Shown: positions 9,396-21,938 of the stretch, piece by piece | Numbering within the stretch: the stretch's first letter is position 1 | How the letters are laid out: every line of letters begins with the position of its first letter | NCBI GenBank assembly: GCA_013420905.1 | Contig: JAAXNY010000004.1 | Coordinates: forward strand, 3,162,001-3,226,000 | Direction of reading: 5' to 3' | Length of the DNA: 64,000 bases | From: Collybia mongolica | Lineage: Eukaryota > Basidiomycota > Agaricomycetes > Agaricales > Clitocybaceae | Notes under the pieces: model-generated | The model's database searches: none | Told to the model about the DNA's origin: nothing | The model's input: only the letters and a program-made list of their open reading frames with translations | Position numbers and translations under genes: made by a program

Positions 9396-11306
9396 ATGTC
9401 TCGAAAATACCTTATTGTGTTTGCTCAAGTTCACAATGAATTTCGCATGCCAGAACTAAGATCTGTGGCGGAACTACATGGCTTCAAGTTTTCTTTGCCT
9501 TCAGCTGTGGATGATCAAGATCCTAGTAGGCCGTATATGATCCTAGATATGGAAGAAGAGGAACACGCCCGAACCTTAGCCAAAAGGTGTATCCTAGTCA
9601 AGTCCGTGAACTGCCCACCTGGACTACGGAACATCGCTGAAAGATTGTTGCAGATCTGTCTATGAATTCTACGGGCAAGGTTCAACTTACGAAGAACTTC
9701 ATCAAAGCAACCGCAGGAGCCGGGCACTGTGGTCTCGCTACATCTCTGATACCTCGTTCCGATTTCTCGTGACCGCACACAACCATAAAATTCCTCAAGC
9801 CCGTCAACGTGAAGTGGTGGAGAGCTTTTCCTATATGGAATTCTTGGGCAAAATTGATATGAAATCGCCTGAAATAACCTTGGCTTGCTTTGAAGAATGT
9901 ATGTACCGATGTTCGGTAACGCACCGTTAAGATCCTCAAAACGGTCGTGTTTTTAGATGCATCCCGCCACGGAATCATTCGAAGTAAACACGAAGGGGAT
10001 GGTCAATTTCGCCAAGTATATTTTGGTAGGTTGGTATGTACCTTTGCTTGGTGATCGATTTCGTGATATAAGATTAATTGTGAAACCCGGATACTCAAAG
10101 TTAGAGGAAGGGACGGCTCGTTCGTTGATCGCTAGATTTGACGTGAAGAAACGCGCCTATTACGGAAACACAAGCATGGATTCAGAGATATCTTTGCTCA
10201 TGGCAAACCAGGCTTTAGTACACACCTTTACTAATTTTCCATTTATCAAATTCACGCTCATGAATCCTCATGATAGGCCTCACCTGGTAAACTCATTTAC
10301 GATCCTTTCATGGGAACTGGAAGTACAGCTTATGTGAGCCTCAGTAGTCTAGATATGTTTGATATCTTAATCTCGTACACAAGCCCGCTGTGCACTTCGG
10401 GGCCCTTGTACTTGGGTCGGACATTGATGGACGTCAGATGCGAGGGAAAGGCCAGTGGAAGAATTCTATTCAAGATTGGGATGCTGAATACCTCATAGGA
10501 AATCCGCCGGGTGTCTTACGGGCGGCAAGCCAATATGGTACTGTTTCAAGGATCATTGATCTGTGTACCTTTGACGTAACGAGGAATCCTTGGAGACGCG
10601 GAGCAATCTTTGACGCTATTGTCACCGACCCTCCCTGTGAGAACCACCATATCATGGGCTATCTTGGTCGTTTACATTCTGTTAGACGGCGTCCGAGCCG
10701 GCGCGAAAAGACTGGGCCGAAAGAAGGAATTGACACCTTCTCAGCTTACGACATTCATGGAGCATCGGATGTCGCCGCGTCTGTGAGTTTGTTAGGCGTG
10801 TAGGGGTAGGTTTAGAATAACCTTCGAGGCTGTTAGGGACGATCAGCCTTATATCCCTCCTACGAAGCCGTATGAGCTGTCAAATCTCGCTGTCGATCTC
10901 GTGACTCTGGCCCGGTATTTGCTTAAACCTGGAGGCCGGCTCGTGTTTTTCCTCCCAACAGTCAATGACGAATACACAGAAATTGACATTCACCAAATGA
11001 TGTGCGAGGGCATGGAGGTCATTGCAAACTCGTTACAAGATTTCGGGTCCTGGGGGCGTCGCGTAAGTCCGGCCTCAAAATCTACGAAGTGTTGAGGCTC
11101 AATGATTTTGGTAGCTCGTGACAATAAAGAGGATCAATGACGTCCACTATTCCCCTCCGCCATTCCTAGAACCTCAAAAGGAATCAGCCATTACACATGT
11201 CCCAGCTCACAAAGATTTTCGCGAGAAATATTTCCAAGGCTTCAAGAAAGAAGCCAATGACGCTGATATAATTCATGTATTACCTGCAAAGCAAAATCCG
11301 CATTAA
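9396..11306 (+). CDS. trm11: Trm11, tRNA (guanine-N2)-methyltransferase catalytic subunit
   Basis: SAM-dependent enzyme that, with Trm112, makes N2-methylguanosine at position 10 of tRNAs. The N-terminus MSRKYLIVFAQVHNEFRMPE and the YEFYGQGSTYEELHQSN region match the THUMP-type RNA-binding half. The catalytic half contains DVKKRAYYGNTSMDSEISLL, MANQAL joined by splicing to SPGKLIYDPFMGTGSTAY (SAM motif I), VLGSDIDGRQM (motif II) and FDAIVTDPPYGVRAGAKRLG with the DPPY catalytic motif. The Tyr codon of DPPY is split by an intron whose donor follows at about 10637. The C-terminus carries KPGGRLVFFLPT and GSWGRRLVTIKRIND. Its 3' end is only 88 bp from the stop of the oppositely oriented transporter gene. 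Confidence 0.9.
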
Positions 11307-11394
11307 CAGAACAGGGCCCACCACAACATTGTAGCATGTGCACCATCAGTCTATGACGTAGAACCACAATAACGGGGTATAAACTTTTGGACAT

Positions 11395-13471
11395 CTACGG
11401 TTGATCTGTACGCCTTATTTCAAGGTTTTGTTGGACTTTTTGTTCATCCAGCTCCTTCCTAGCTTGTCTGCCCTCAAGGAAGAATACTGAGGTTGCAGAT
11501 ACCATGATGATTGTCCCATTAAATATGAGGGCTCGGCGCATGTTCAAAGGTGGATGAGCCTCACTACTTGCACGTAAAGCCCCTTCCGCTACGCGGAAAA
11601 TTCAAGTTGGAGGCAGTTCTGAGCAACGAAAAGCGGAAGTACATACATAAGACAAACACGAATGCGCATAGATTCCCGCTGAGAGATGCGTGAGACTGAT
11701 GTCGATAAGAGGGATTTGGTGACTCACGAAAACCACAGCAATGCCGAACAAGCGTTTGCATTCCTGGTGAGCTCGCAGCCAAGTTCGAGGCCCACTGGGA
11801 GGATTACGACAGAACATATGCCTATTAATGCCATGATGGTAAAGAGACCCCCGATGTTATTAGGTTTGACTAAAGTAAAGCTGTTTGATCAAAGTAAAAG
11901 ATTTAGAGCACTAGCACCATACCTGCCCATATCAACGACAGCCAAGCACCGGCCAGAATAGGCACGAGGACCTTTGCAGTTAAAGCCAAGTGGTGAGTGA
12001 ACACGCGATCAAACAACGGCGCAGTGATAATGGCTGCTACAATTCCCGATAAAAGAAGACAGGCACCCATAAATCCGCTCTCATCGGCAGAATAACCTGC
12101 AGGTTGCTAAGGAACGGATGATTAGGCTTTTCTATGGGGACATTGAACGGATACTTTCCATGACTTGGGCGGACAGAACCGCAAACGTGTTGGCCCTGAA
12201 AAATAATTATAACATATTTCTGCTAAGGGAAACCGATAGTACTAACCCCGCGACGAGGGTTCCAAACAAGATCATGATAATGCCGAAATCAACTCGCTCT
12301 CGTATGGTCATACGGGCATTAGGAGAGGTTGGTAAGCCTGACATTGCCCGAAGGAGGGAGAGCAGTGTTTCGGAGGGTTTTGACCCAGCATAAGCTAAGT
12401 CGCAATTAACAATATTGCCAGCTTGATCGTATAGACCTGCTCACTTGGGGGGATAGGGGGAGAATCTCCAACGAGAAGCACGAAAGGAATGGCGGCAGTC
12501 GAAAGGACCCCAAGGACGAGAATCTTGGTGTCAAGTTCAAATAGATAAAGTTGTACTTCAATAAACAAACTGACAGATCTCCGGGTATCTCCAACTAGAG
12601 GGCTTAAAAGTTGACCTATGGCACCTCCGAGGGGATTTGCTGGATTGGTGTCGGTTAGATTATAAAATATGATAGATACAAGGATCATACAGATGGCGAC
12701 TATCATAGTAGCAGTAGTCCTCCCTTTCAAGTCAAACCACCTCTCGGAATAGATTGGTCCCATAATTTGAAATACAGGCTGTGCTATGGAGGCAAATACC
12801 TAAATGGGGGATTAACATAGTATTTTCCCATCAAGTTGGCAAGAATAAGTACATGCCTGCCCCAAGATTATAAGCGCATATGACTCTCTTTGCGAGAGCG
12901 TTCTTGTCGTACCAGAGAATCGCAACCAAGCGGACAACAGGAGGGTTATTGCACCAAGGTCACACTGTCAAACGTTATAGGTTTGCGCGTTGACATATCG
13001 TGTTGAAATGAATCTCACACATCTTCGTATCCCGTACCTGGATACCACAATCGGAATCATGAAAGCGACTGGCATGTACATGAGTGAAACAATGTTCCCA
13101 AGCCAGTTGACTTCATCAAGTGTGAACCCAAACTCTTTCACCACTGACATAAGAATTAGTTCTGACGTTGGCTGCGCTTGGGGAGGCTACGAACTGTTAT
13201 TAGAAATAGGACCAAACCACGGCCACGACATGGCGGCGACGATGTTCATGACAAACTATCCAATGATAAGCAACGAATAACGAAGCGATCAGTGATATTA
13301 AACTACCAAGCCAAGTAAGCCCGCAAAACGACGCTTGTAGAGTCGGTAAACCATATTATCGGAATACAAACTGAGACTTGCGGCAGCATCGAGGATGGTA
13401 GTGTTAATTTGATTGAGCTCAACGACGGAATTCTTAGTGTCCTGTTCTGTAACCGAAGACCTATCAGGCAT
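11395..13471 (-). CDS. MFS transporter, SLC49 (FLVCR/DIRC2)-like
   Basis: Multi-pass membrane transporter of the major facilitator superfamily. Starting from the ATG at 13471 (MPDRSSVTEQDTKNSVVELN; an in-frame ATG 15 bp upstream is also possible), a short cytosolic tail leads to LYKRRFAGLLGLVVLNI and then FGFTLDEVNWLGNIVSLMYM. This is the SLC49-type N-terminus, in which FLVCR proteins carry haem or choline and DIRC2 carries other metabolites. Later exons give the central loop and IYSERWFDLKGR, hydrophobic helices and GDSPPIPPS. The C-terminal exon ends RRALIFNGTIIMVSATSVFF and a basic tail, stop TAG at 11395-11397. Substrate cannot be told from sequence. It is divergent from the WBP4-like gene with about 290 bp between start codons. 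Confidence 0.75.
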
Positions 13472-13759
13472 AGTGAGAGCAAACAAAGATTCGGGCGCTG
13501 TGGGTGCGCTGGTAGGCTATTTACGAATACTCGCGTATAGCTTGGGGTGGTGAGGAAGGATGTATGATGGTGGGGACAGTGTGGAAAGGAATCGACGAGT
13601 ACATCTAAAGAAGGGAGAATAGTGGCATTCGGCTGCCAGCGCCATTGGACCTGGTTTGTCCCAAAAGAGTGTCGAACCCAAACCGGTCCGAGTTCAGCCG
13701 GTCACGCGTCATACATATGATGGAAATTCGCATGTGCCGAACTTGGGCCATACTACAAC

Positions 13760-14808
13760 ATGAGCGAATACTGGGTCTCCAAGAAGAAGTATTTTTGCAA
13801 ATATTGCGATATATACATCTCTGACGATGCTCCCTCTCGTCAACAACATGAGAATGGCATGCGTCACAAAGGGAACACCGAGAGATTCATTCGAGGGCTT
13901 TACAAGGGAAGTGAGAAACGGAAGAAGGATGCAGAGGACGAGAAACGAGATATGGCAAGGGTAGAACAAGTGTGTAACAAACAACCTCTTGATATGCACC
14001 TCTTGGTTGTTGAACTTATCAACAGGCTGCCCAAGCTGCATTTGCACAAGATGTAGCTTCTGGACTCGTGAAGCCGACAAGTGTTCCCACTGCATCTACT
14101 TCGTCCGCACCCCGAAAACCTGCCCCCAAACCATCCAACCCGTTTACAAACTACTCGACGGCTGCATCACTGGGATACCAAGATCCAGATGCTGAACGAT
14201 ATTCGGCAGAAGCAGAGCGCCGACGCACCCAGGGTGTTGTCGGTGATTGGGAGATAATCCCGACGTCTGTGACACCATCCACAGGGTTGGCCGTCGATGC
14301 TTCTGGGAGTGGAGGTGTTGATTCAACATCCAAACGAGCGGCGGAAATGCCAGTAGACGAAGAAGATTCTCGACAATACAAATTACGGAAGAAAACTGTG
14401 ACTTTAGGTGAAATTTACGATCCTGGGCTGATACCCATCAGAATAAAGAAGAAAGAGGAACTGGTTGAGCCTCCCCCGATTGTTTTACCTCTGACACCTT
14501 CCCTAGAGATGCCTACAGCAACAAATGCGCCGAAATGGACGACAGTTCAGTGGAAGCGCCCAGAGGAAACCATAGAAGAGGAACGCATAGAACAGACGGC
14601 AGCTCCATTAAAACCGCTGATAAAGACAGAAGGAACAACAGATCACAATGAACATCTCTCTGTCACTGTCACTGGACCTTCGATTGAGACACCGACAGTG
14701 AAAAAGGAGGACTCACCTGTACCGGCAGAGACGGTATCATCGTCAAACAGTATTTTTCGAAAACGGAAGACCCCGGCTGGTGGAAGTAGAGGAAGGCGTG
14801 CACCATGA
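13760..14808 (+). CDS. WBP4/FBP21-like U1-type zinc-finger splicing protein
   Basis: Probable spliceosome-associated protein. The N-terminus MSEYWVSKKKYFCKYCDIYI plus the QQHENGMRHKGNTERF helix is a matrin/U1C-type C2H2 finger (Cys-Cys-His-His) at residues 11-40, as in WBP4. One intron (about 13970-14025) is followed by AAQAAFAQDVASGLVKP. The remainder is disordered and contains the motif LGEIYDPGLIPIRIKKKEE, seen in fungal relatives, and a basic C-terminus RKRKTPAGGSRGRR. No WW domains are visible, unlike animal WBP4. About 330 residues. Convergent with the Smr gene downstream. Confidence 0.8.
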
Positions 14809-15281
14809 TGATCTAACTATGGCCTGAAATTTCTGTCGATGATATTTAGCTGCCACTATTCCGATGTATGTCAAACTATGTCATTTATGCCTTTCTGATC
14901 ATTGATGTTCATATATGATCAGGACTTCCAAAGCCAAATTTCCGGTTCCGATCAATTCGAGAATTTCACTTTCGTGGACGAAATAGTCGTTTCCTTCTCT
15001 TGCCGGACCACGCATGGTATATGATGCCTCGAGGCCGTGAGCAAGCTTATTATAAAGCCATTTACATATGACGGAAATAATAAGTCCTGAGACGTTCGTG
15101 AATTCTTTAATTGGGTACAACTGGGTATCGGGACGGTACAGAAATAAACTTGATTTTAACATCAGGACGGTGGGAGAGACAAAATTATAACTCCTGCATT
15201 TTGTGAATCGACTCTACAAGGTATTTTTTGCCTGAGGGGGTTTCTTCGTCAGGGGCGGTCACGAACACGATGCTATACGGC

Positions 15282-17224
15282 TTACGCTTCCATTGCGCGT
15301 ATGAGCGCACCCTTCAAGATTGGTATCCCTCCCTGAGAGTGGAGGCCTTTGCCGACAATCACCCTGATGAATGGATGTCCTTTTGTCAGGGCGTCTCGAA
15401 GAGCTTTCTCTGTTATTTCGATCGCTTCACCGACACGCAATCCATGAACATCAACCGTTTGCGGTCCTCGGGAGAGGTTATTCGCTGCGTACCATTCATG
15501 ATATTATTATTTGTAGATGATGTTTTATAAGTGTAGCATCGGACAGACCTACCTATGTAGAACCGACGCGCTGCGCTTTCATGTAATTTCCGAGCGCGGA
15601 TCTCAGATTCTCTGATGTCTGCGCGCAAAAACAGAGCGTCTTTTATTCGGGATTCATTAGAGGCCGCCTGTAGCTCATTCTTCAACCGCGACCGTGCCTT
15701 CTCCTCCTCTCTCGCCTTGTTTCTTAACATTTCCGCGCGCGATGCGAGCTTGGCCGGAACGCGTGTCGAAATGACACTGGTTACGCTCGTTTCGTCTGTT
15801 TCCGTTTGGAGGGATTCCGTTTCTGAGAGTTTGTCGGGATCAGGGACAGGACCTTCGATGGGCTGGGACAAATACTCAACGGTAGAGGCGGGGGCTGGTT
15901 TCGGAGGCTCAGCTTCTGCGGCTGGCCCAGGTATCGATACTGGCGCCGGTGCCACCGCTACCTGCACCGGAGCTAACGGTGATGGAGGTTTGACTACGGC
16001 ACCGCCAGATGGGCCTGAGGGAACTGGGACAGGAATAGGTAGTGGTGGCACCTCGATAATGATCGATTCGACGACTGATGGGACGATTGTTGTAACACTG
16101 AACCCCGGTGGCAATTGTTGATCTGAGAACAAGGGAGATAGCTCCCTCTTTGACTGCGGAGCGATTGGGGTTCTAAGCTCGTCATTATCAGTGAGATCCC
16201 ATCTTTGTGCACCTGGAGTTCTAAGCTCGTCTGGGTCACTGAGAGGTTCCTCATTTGATCTGTTGTACCTTATGCTTGAATTAGGTACAGGAAGAGGCGC
16301 GGCTGTGCCTACAGATGGTGCGTATATTCCGTCTGAATCTTCGCCATCAGGAAGTACTGTTGGCTGGGCCCAGTTCGTCTGAATGTATCGAATAGTTGAG
16401 TTCGGCACGGGAAGAGGAGTTGCAGCTGTGATAGATGGAGCATGAGAAGCGATGCTCCTTTCATGTCCGCTGAAGTGCCCTGGAATGATATGCCCAACAC
16501 CAGCATCGTCAGAGGTAAAGTTTTCGACGCTAGATACTTCGTGTATAGGCGACAGTCGACGGGGTAAGTGGATGTGATCTTCCGTAGCGTCAATTCCAAT
16601 CCCCTCAGACACTAGGGTTGACGGAGGAGTGGGTAAAAGTACATAGTTTGGAGAAGGGGTATTTGATTTGGAAGCTTCCCCGACAAATACACTCGGGAGA
16701 TATTGAGGTTTGGGGGAGTTGGAATTCGCCTCTGACTCCCCTTCGAGAAAGAAACTGGGTGGAGATGGCGGTCTGTTGGCGGGTGTCATTCGGGCACGTT
16801 GGCTGAGGTCTCGAGATGGGACATGAAGAGGGGTGAAGGATTGGGGGTTAGGCGCTAGTCGTGGTGTGGCTGAGGGTTGATAAACTCGAACGTGGGAGGA
16901 CCTTGAGCGGGTGGACCTATGGCGGCGCTTGGTTTCGCTGTGCGCATGCGGGTTGATAGTTGCGAACACTACCATGCCAAGGGCCGTCCAAAGTAAAACT
17001 ACCATCATCCTTGATATGTTTTGTGTAAAAAAAAGGTCCACTACAATCCGCAGGCCATAGGCTAGATAATGATCGAGTGAATTTGTGTGGTTAGAAAGAT
17101 GATGGACAACGGCGCCCTCCCAGAGGCCCAAGAGGGCTGGGCTGGTTCTCCCTAAGGGTTCTTCGAGGCCCCCAAGAAATACGCGCAGTCCGAGGCCGGT
17201 CACGATTGAAAGAATAGTATCCAT
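15282..17224 (-). CDS. Smr-domain protein with N-terminal membrane anchor; C-terminus disrupted
   Basis: The start at 17224 (MDTILSIVTGLGLRVFLGG) leads to hydrophobic segments including RMMVVLLWTALGMVVFATIN, then a basic stretch and a long disordered Pro/Ser-rich region. That region has two related copies of a segment containing PLPVPNSTIRY / PLPVPNSSIRY. A helical AREEEKARSRLKNELQAASN block (DUF1771-like) and, after one intron, TVDVHGLRVGEAIEITEKAL and VIVGKGLHSQGG follow; the latter are the DxHG and GKGxHS motifs of Smr domains, which act as nucleases or nucleic-acid binders. The frame stops at TAA (15282-15284) right after LIRAMEA, about 20 residues before a Smr domain normally ends, whereas another frame continues with SIVFVTAPDEE for about 30 codons. 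This may be a small frameshift. Confidence 0.75.
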
Positions 17225-17748
17225 AGAGTATCGGGTGCTAGTTGTGTTCGATGAATATGCATCGCAGTGCAAGACCACGATGTATGTGCATGGATGTGGC
17301 ACTTTGTAGTGCCCTGCCTCGTGCAAATGGACAGTGTATCACGGGAAGTGTCGCTGAGCTCCACTAAAATGAAAGGCTCGAGGCTAGGGTTATAGCTGCC
17401 GCGTGTGCAACAACACTAGTCTAGGATCCGTGATTACAAGATAGGTTGCTTTAGGTTTGGATTGTAATGCTGCGCAGTTAACGCGGAGAAGATAAGGTAA
17501 TGCGCACCTATAACCGATGGCTGCAATTGTTAGCGCAATGCTCTCCGAGCACTCAAGGTTCAGAGTTCTCAGTTCAAACCTTCACAGCCTCATCCACCAA
17601 CGTGATATGGTACGGTCACGTGCTATTCTAGCTTTGTTCAAACATTCCTACTTCCGCAGTCCTCATATATTCAGACGCGTTAGTTTGCGTTTCTGTCAAA
17701 ACATCCCCGGCTCATTCTTCACGTCGACCTACACCGCTACCCAATAAT
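17225..17748. promoter_or_regulatory. Divergent spacer between Smr and chitin synthase genes
   Basis: The 524-bp spacer separates two start codons on opposite strands, so it should hold both promoters. A tRNA-like patch at 17518-17598 was examined and is not convincing. No conserved frame is seen. Confidence 0.4.
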
Positions 17749-20700
17749 ATGGCCGTTCGCCGGAAGCCAGCTCCCAGAGTTCAAACCCCAGACACACAAA
17801 ACCAACCTGTCGATCCTAGTATCGTCCGGTATAGCCTTTCTGACGCGCCCCTCCCTGTCCCTCCCAGCCCAGAGGTGGAAACAACATTAGAAATCTATAA
17901 TCACAACAATCACACCGTAGATAAACTCCTCCAGGAGACCTACTCCGAAGTTTTTGGTATTGATAACCATACACCCGATACACACACACACCTCCATGAT
18001 TCTAACGAAACCCCGCCGCCGCCCCAGAGTAACGACATCTATGCGCCTAAAGATCTGTCCCGTGGAGAATACAAGCCGTACCAACCTGGGCAGTACCTTG
18101 CACCAATTATCACGGGTGAAACGCTCCAACTAGATGAGCAAGAGTTGACACCAACTTCGAACCCTAACCCGTTCTCGGATTCCAAGACGTCCTTCCAGAC
18201 CGCACCTCAGAACTACTACTATGACCAGGACTATCGACCGCCATCCGCCCATTCCTATATATCTGAAGGAGAGACCCTTCCTGCAGGGTCTGATGGCGAC
18301 CATTTTCAGTACACCTCAGGGGCTTATGCGTCGGGAAACTACTCTCGTGCATCATTCATTCCACCACGTTCCCGTTCTCCAACTCCTATTGTTGATGGCG
18401 AAGATTACTATGTTGTAAACGGCGACGGTGTGCATTACACTGAATATTCACACTTGACCTATCAAGATCCTGAAAAAATAGCCCTTAATCAAGGGCGTCT
18501 CAATCCTTATTTTGAGCACCGTTACCCCGTGCCTGGCCAAACTATTGTTTACGACCCAGAGCCCGATACTCCCACATCGCTGCAATCTTCTTTACCCGAA
18601 ACTCCCCTAGAGACCCGGCATTTTGGCCCAGCCCCTTCGGGACGCATCGTTCGTCGGCGAAAAACCAAAAAGCGTGTCCAGACGACTAATGGAAATTTCG
18701 TCATTGATCTGGACATTCCAACCAAACTTGTCCTCCCAAGGCGTGGGGAGCCGGAGACGATGAAAACAAGGTATACGGCCGTGACGGGTGACCCAGATGA
18801 TTTCGAAAGAAACGGGTTTTTCCTGAGGCAGAATATAAGTGGTCGAAGAACAGAGCTTTTTATCGTAATCACGATGTATAATGTGAGAGTTCCCTAAGAT
18901 TATGTTGAAATAAACACTTATGGTAATTCAGGAAGACGAGATTCTGTTCTGTAGGACCATGTATGGGGTGATGCGAAATATTGCACATCTCTGTACGCGC
19001 AAAAACTCACAGACTTGGGGTCCAAACGCATGGGAAAAGGCGAGTTACATTTTTTTTAAAAGGAAAGCCTTTCTCATAATGATATGAAATAGGTCGTTGT
19101 GTGTATTGTTGCTGATGGACGACACAAGGTCCATCCGCGTGTTCTAGATTGCCTGACCTTGCTTGGCGTATATCAGCCTGGCCCAATGACAAGTAGTTTC
19201 GATAAGAAGGACGTCACCGCCCATCTTTTCGAATATACCACGACTTTTGGTCTTGATTCCAATCTCCATTTTAAATATCCGGATAAGGGGATTGTGCCAA
19301 CCCAAATTATGTTTCTGCTAAAAGAAAAGAATCAAAAAAAGATCAATAGCCACCGATGGTTCTTCAATGCATTCGGACCCTTGTTACAGGTAAGTTAGTT
19401 GTTCCCTCGCATTGAGACTTAGATTTAAGTTCCCCCCCCCCCTCCCCCATCCCAGCCGAATGTGTGTGTTCTTCTTGATGTCGGCACGCGGCCAGGTAAC
19501 AACAGCATCTACCGTCTTTGGAAGGCTTTTGATGTCAATTCGAATGTGGGTGGGGCATGTGGTGAGATAGCAACATACAAAGGCAAGAACTGGTCCCTCT
19601 TAGTGAATCCACTTGGTTTGTCGCATTACTATCGGCTATTTGCACCGCTAAATTTGCTATGTAGTGGCCGCTCAAAATTTCGAGTACAAGATCAGCAGTA
19701 TTTTGGACAAAACTACCGAATCAATGTTCGGCTACATCAGCGTTCTGGTTTGTACACACCCAAAAACTTCCTCGGCTTAGTGTATTCACTTCTTATCAGC
19801 CTGGTGCTTTTTCAGCATATCGGTACATGTCGATTCATGTTCCTGGTAACTCTTCAATGACACAACTTACAGATACATCGCCTTGCAGAATGACGATAAG
19901 GGTCAAGGCCCCCTAGCATCCTACTTCAAGGGCGAGGTGTTGCACGGGCGCGACACTGATATATTTACATCAAATATGTGTAATTCCTAGTCCTTTACCT
20001 TCCCTTATCACTGGCTAATGTAGTTCCCAGATCTCGCTGAAGATGTAAGCCAACTGTAAGTTTAAATTTGGATTTTACCAAACTCAACTACCTGCAGCGC
20101 ATATTGTGCTTTGAACTTGTTGCAAAAGCAAATTCTAGCTGGTCAGATTTTCCTACAAGCGGGTCTTACTTCGCCTAATCCGATTTTAAACATAGGGTAT
20201 TGAAATACGTGAAGGGCGCAATTGGGGAAACCGATGTTCCAGAAGCCCTCCCAGAGTTCATTAGCCAACGGAGGCGATGGCTGAATGGGTCATTTTTCGC
20301 AGCTACATATGCCATTGCACATGTTGGCCAGATCATGCGATCGGGTCACAGCTCTATCCGCAAGGTTATGTTGATGGTGGAAACTGTCTACAATATTATT
20401 AATCTGATCTTTTCATGGTTCAGTATTGTGAGTTTAACGCCACCGAATATGAGAATCCCCGCTGACATCTTAAATCAGGGAAATTTCTATCTGTTTTTTG
20501 TGGGTCTTCATACTCTACACATAGCGACTGGATTGAATCAAGAATTCCAGGTCGTATTAACATCGTCCCTCGAGGACCCATCGTTTCGTTTAAAGGGGGT
20601 AAAGTTCTTCAACATTTTTATTCAGGTACATGCCATGCCCTCGAAATGTGACCTTCAACCCATCTCACGAATATTAATAGTACATCATGGCTTCCATGAT

Positions 20701-21849
20701 GGTAGCATGTTTCCTTATTTCTACAGGAAACCGACCCCAAACGCAAGCCACTTTCTATTAACCTAATGTTTCAGATTAACATGTCGAATCGAGCAGGACA
20801 AAATGGAAATACAAATCGATAGCTATTGTGCTCAGTGTCCTCATGATTTACCTGATATTTGCATCCGTCATGTGTGCAGTCCAAGCCGCGAGCCAGGGCG
20901 GTTCCGCAAATTCGACCATGCTCTTCAGTGTTGTCGTCATTTATGGCTGTTCGTACCCCTTATCCCGCCCCGGAATAATTGACAGACCCATCCCAGTGTA
21001 TCTTTTCTCAAGCATTTTGGCATTTGACCCTTGGCACATGATTACAAGTTTCGTTCCATATATGTTGCTCTCCCCCACATATGTCAGCATCCTGAACATG
21101 TAAGCCTCTTTCTTTTAAAAATATGGCCCCGACTCACGTATTCCTTCAGTTATGCTTTCTCTAACCTTGATGATGTCGGTTTTACGTTGCCCTTTTCTAT
21201 ACCTCAATTGACATTCTCATCTTGCAACATCAATTGCGTTACAGATATCGTGGGGAACAAAGCAGGATTTGGTGGTCGTCCCTGATCTTCAAGCAGTAGT
21301 TCAGGACAGTCAGAAGGGAGTCGATGTGGAATTAGAAACACCTGACGACACCACCATCTACGAGGACGCCTTGATGAATCTTAAGACACGAAAGCCTGTC
21401 ATGGAGCTTCGTCCAGCTATGGAATTGGGTATTGTGGAAAAGGAACAAATCGCTAAAGACTACTATGCTAGCGTCAGAACTAATGTGAGTCGGCGTTGTG
21501 TACTCACCCCCGCCTATTAACTGTCTGCTTAGGTTTTATTGACTTGGGTACTATCAAATGTAATGCGCCAGCTTGTCTCTCGTTGTAACACTCCCTTTCT
21601 CATTATTTAAATTCAGGGCCTCTTGTTGGTCTGCATCCTGAGCAGCGCCGAGCCTTCAGGCACGTTCAGCAGGGAGCAATCGACCAATTGGACTAAGAGC
21701 TATCTTGTCTTCATCCTCGCCTTTACTGCGATCACGAACGCAGTCGTACGTTCCCTACTTGATCGATTGCGCCAAAGTAACTGAGAGTTAAAGGACAGCG
21801 CTTTATTGGATCGACATTATATCTCATGGCCCGAGCAATCGCAGGATAA
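17749..21849 (+). CDS. chs: Chitin synthase, division 1 (class I-III type)
   Basis: Plasma-membrane GT2 enzyme that polymerises UDP-GlcNAc into cell-wall chitin. A roughly 300-residue disordered N-terminus ([15 protein letters not shown]...) precedes the CHS_N region ([46 protein letters not shown]). The catalytic part includes [61 protein letters not shown] with the pair split by an intron, and the hallmark [13 protein letters not shown]. At least six membrane helices follow. The final short exon gives [16 protein letters not shown] before TAA at 21847-21849, reached by a 53-nt intron starting GTACGT near 21746. One intron before [10 protein letters not shown] contains an 11-C run. Confidence 0.93.
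19432..19442 (+). repeat. Poly-C tract in chitin synthase intron
   Basis: Eleven consecutive C, then CCCTCCCCCATCCCAG-like sequence up to the splice acceptor, replaces the usual T-rich tract of this intron. Confidence 0.9.
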
Positions 21850-21867
21850 ATTGTATAATCGTTATTC

Positions 21868-21886
21868 ATATATATATATATATATA
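21868..21886. repeat. TA dinucleotide microsatellite
   Basis: A run of about nine TA units lies just after the chitin synthase stop codon, in its 3' untranslated or terminator region. Confidence 0.85.
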
Positions 21887-21938
21887 GCCCGACAATGACC
21901 GAGTCAATTGACGAACTCATAGGTAGTCAGTTTGTTAT

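Noticed and set aside
14899..15162. Minus-strand 87-codon frame downstream of the Smr gene
   Set aside because: No recognisable motif and no exon to join; lies in the convergent 3' region of two genes.
15615..16121. 168-codon plus-strand frame, Gly/Ala/Ser/Thr-rich
   Set aside because: Exact antisense of the low-complexity linker of the Smr gene; composition explained by the real coding strand.
17518..17598. tRNA-like patch with TAGCGCAATG (A-box-like) and GTTCAAACC (B-box-like)
   Set aside because: The TPsiC stem and a 7-nt anticodon loop cannot be formed; at most a pol III promoter-like resemblance. tRNAscan-SE would settle it.
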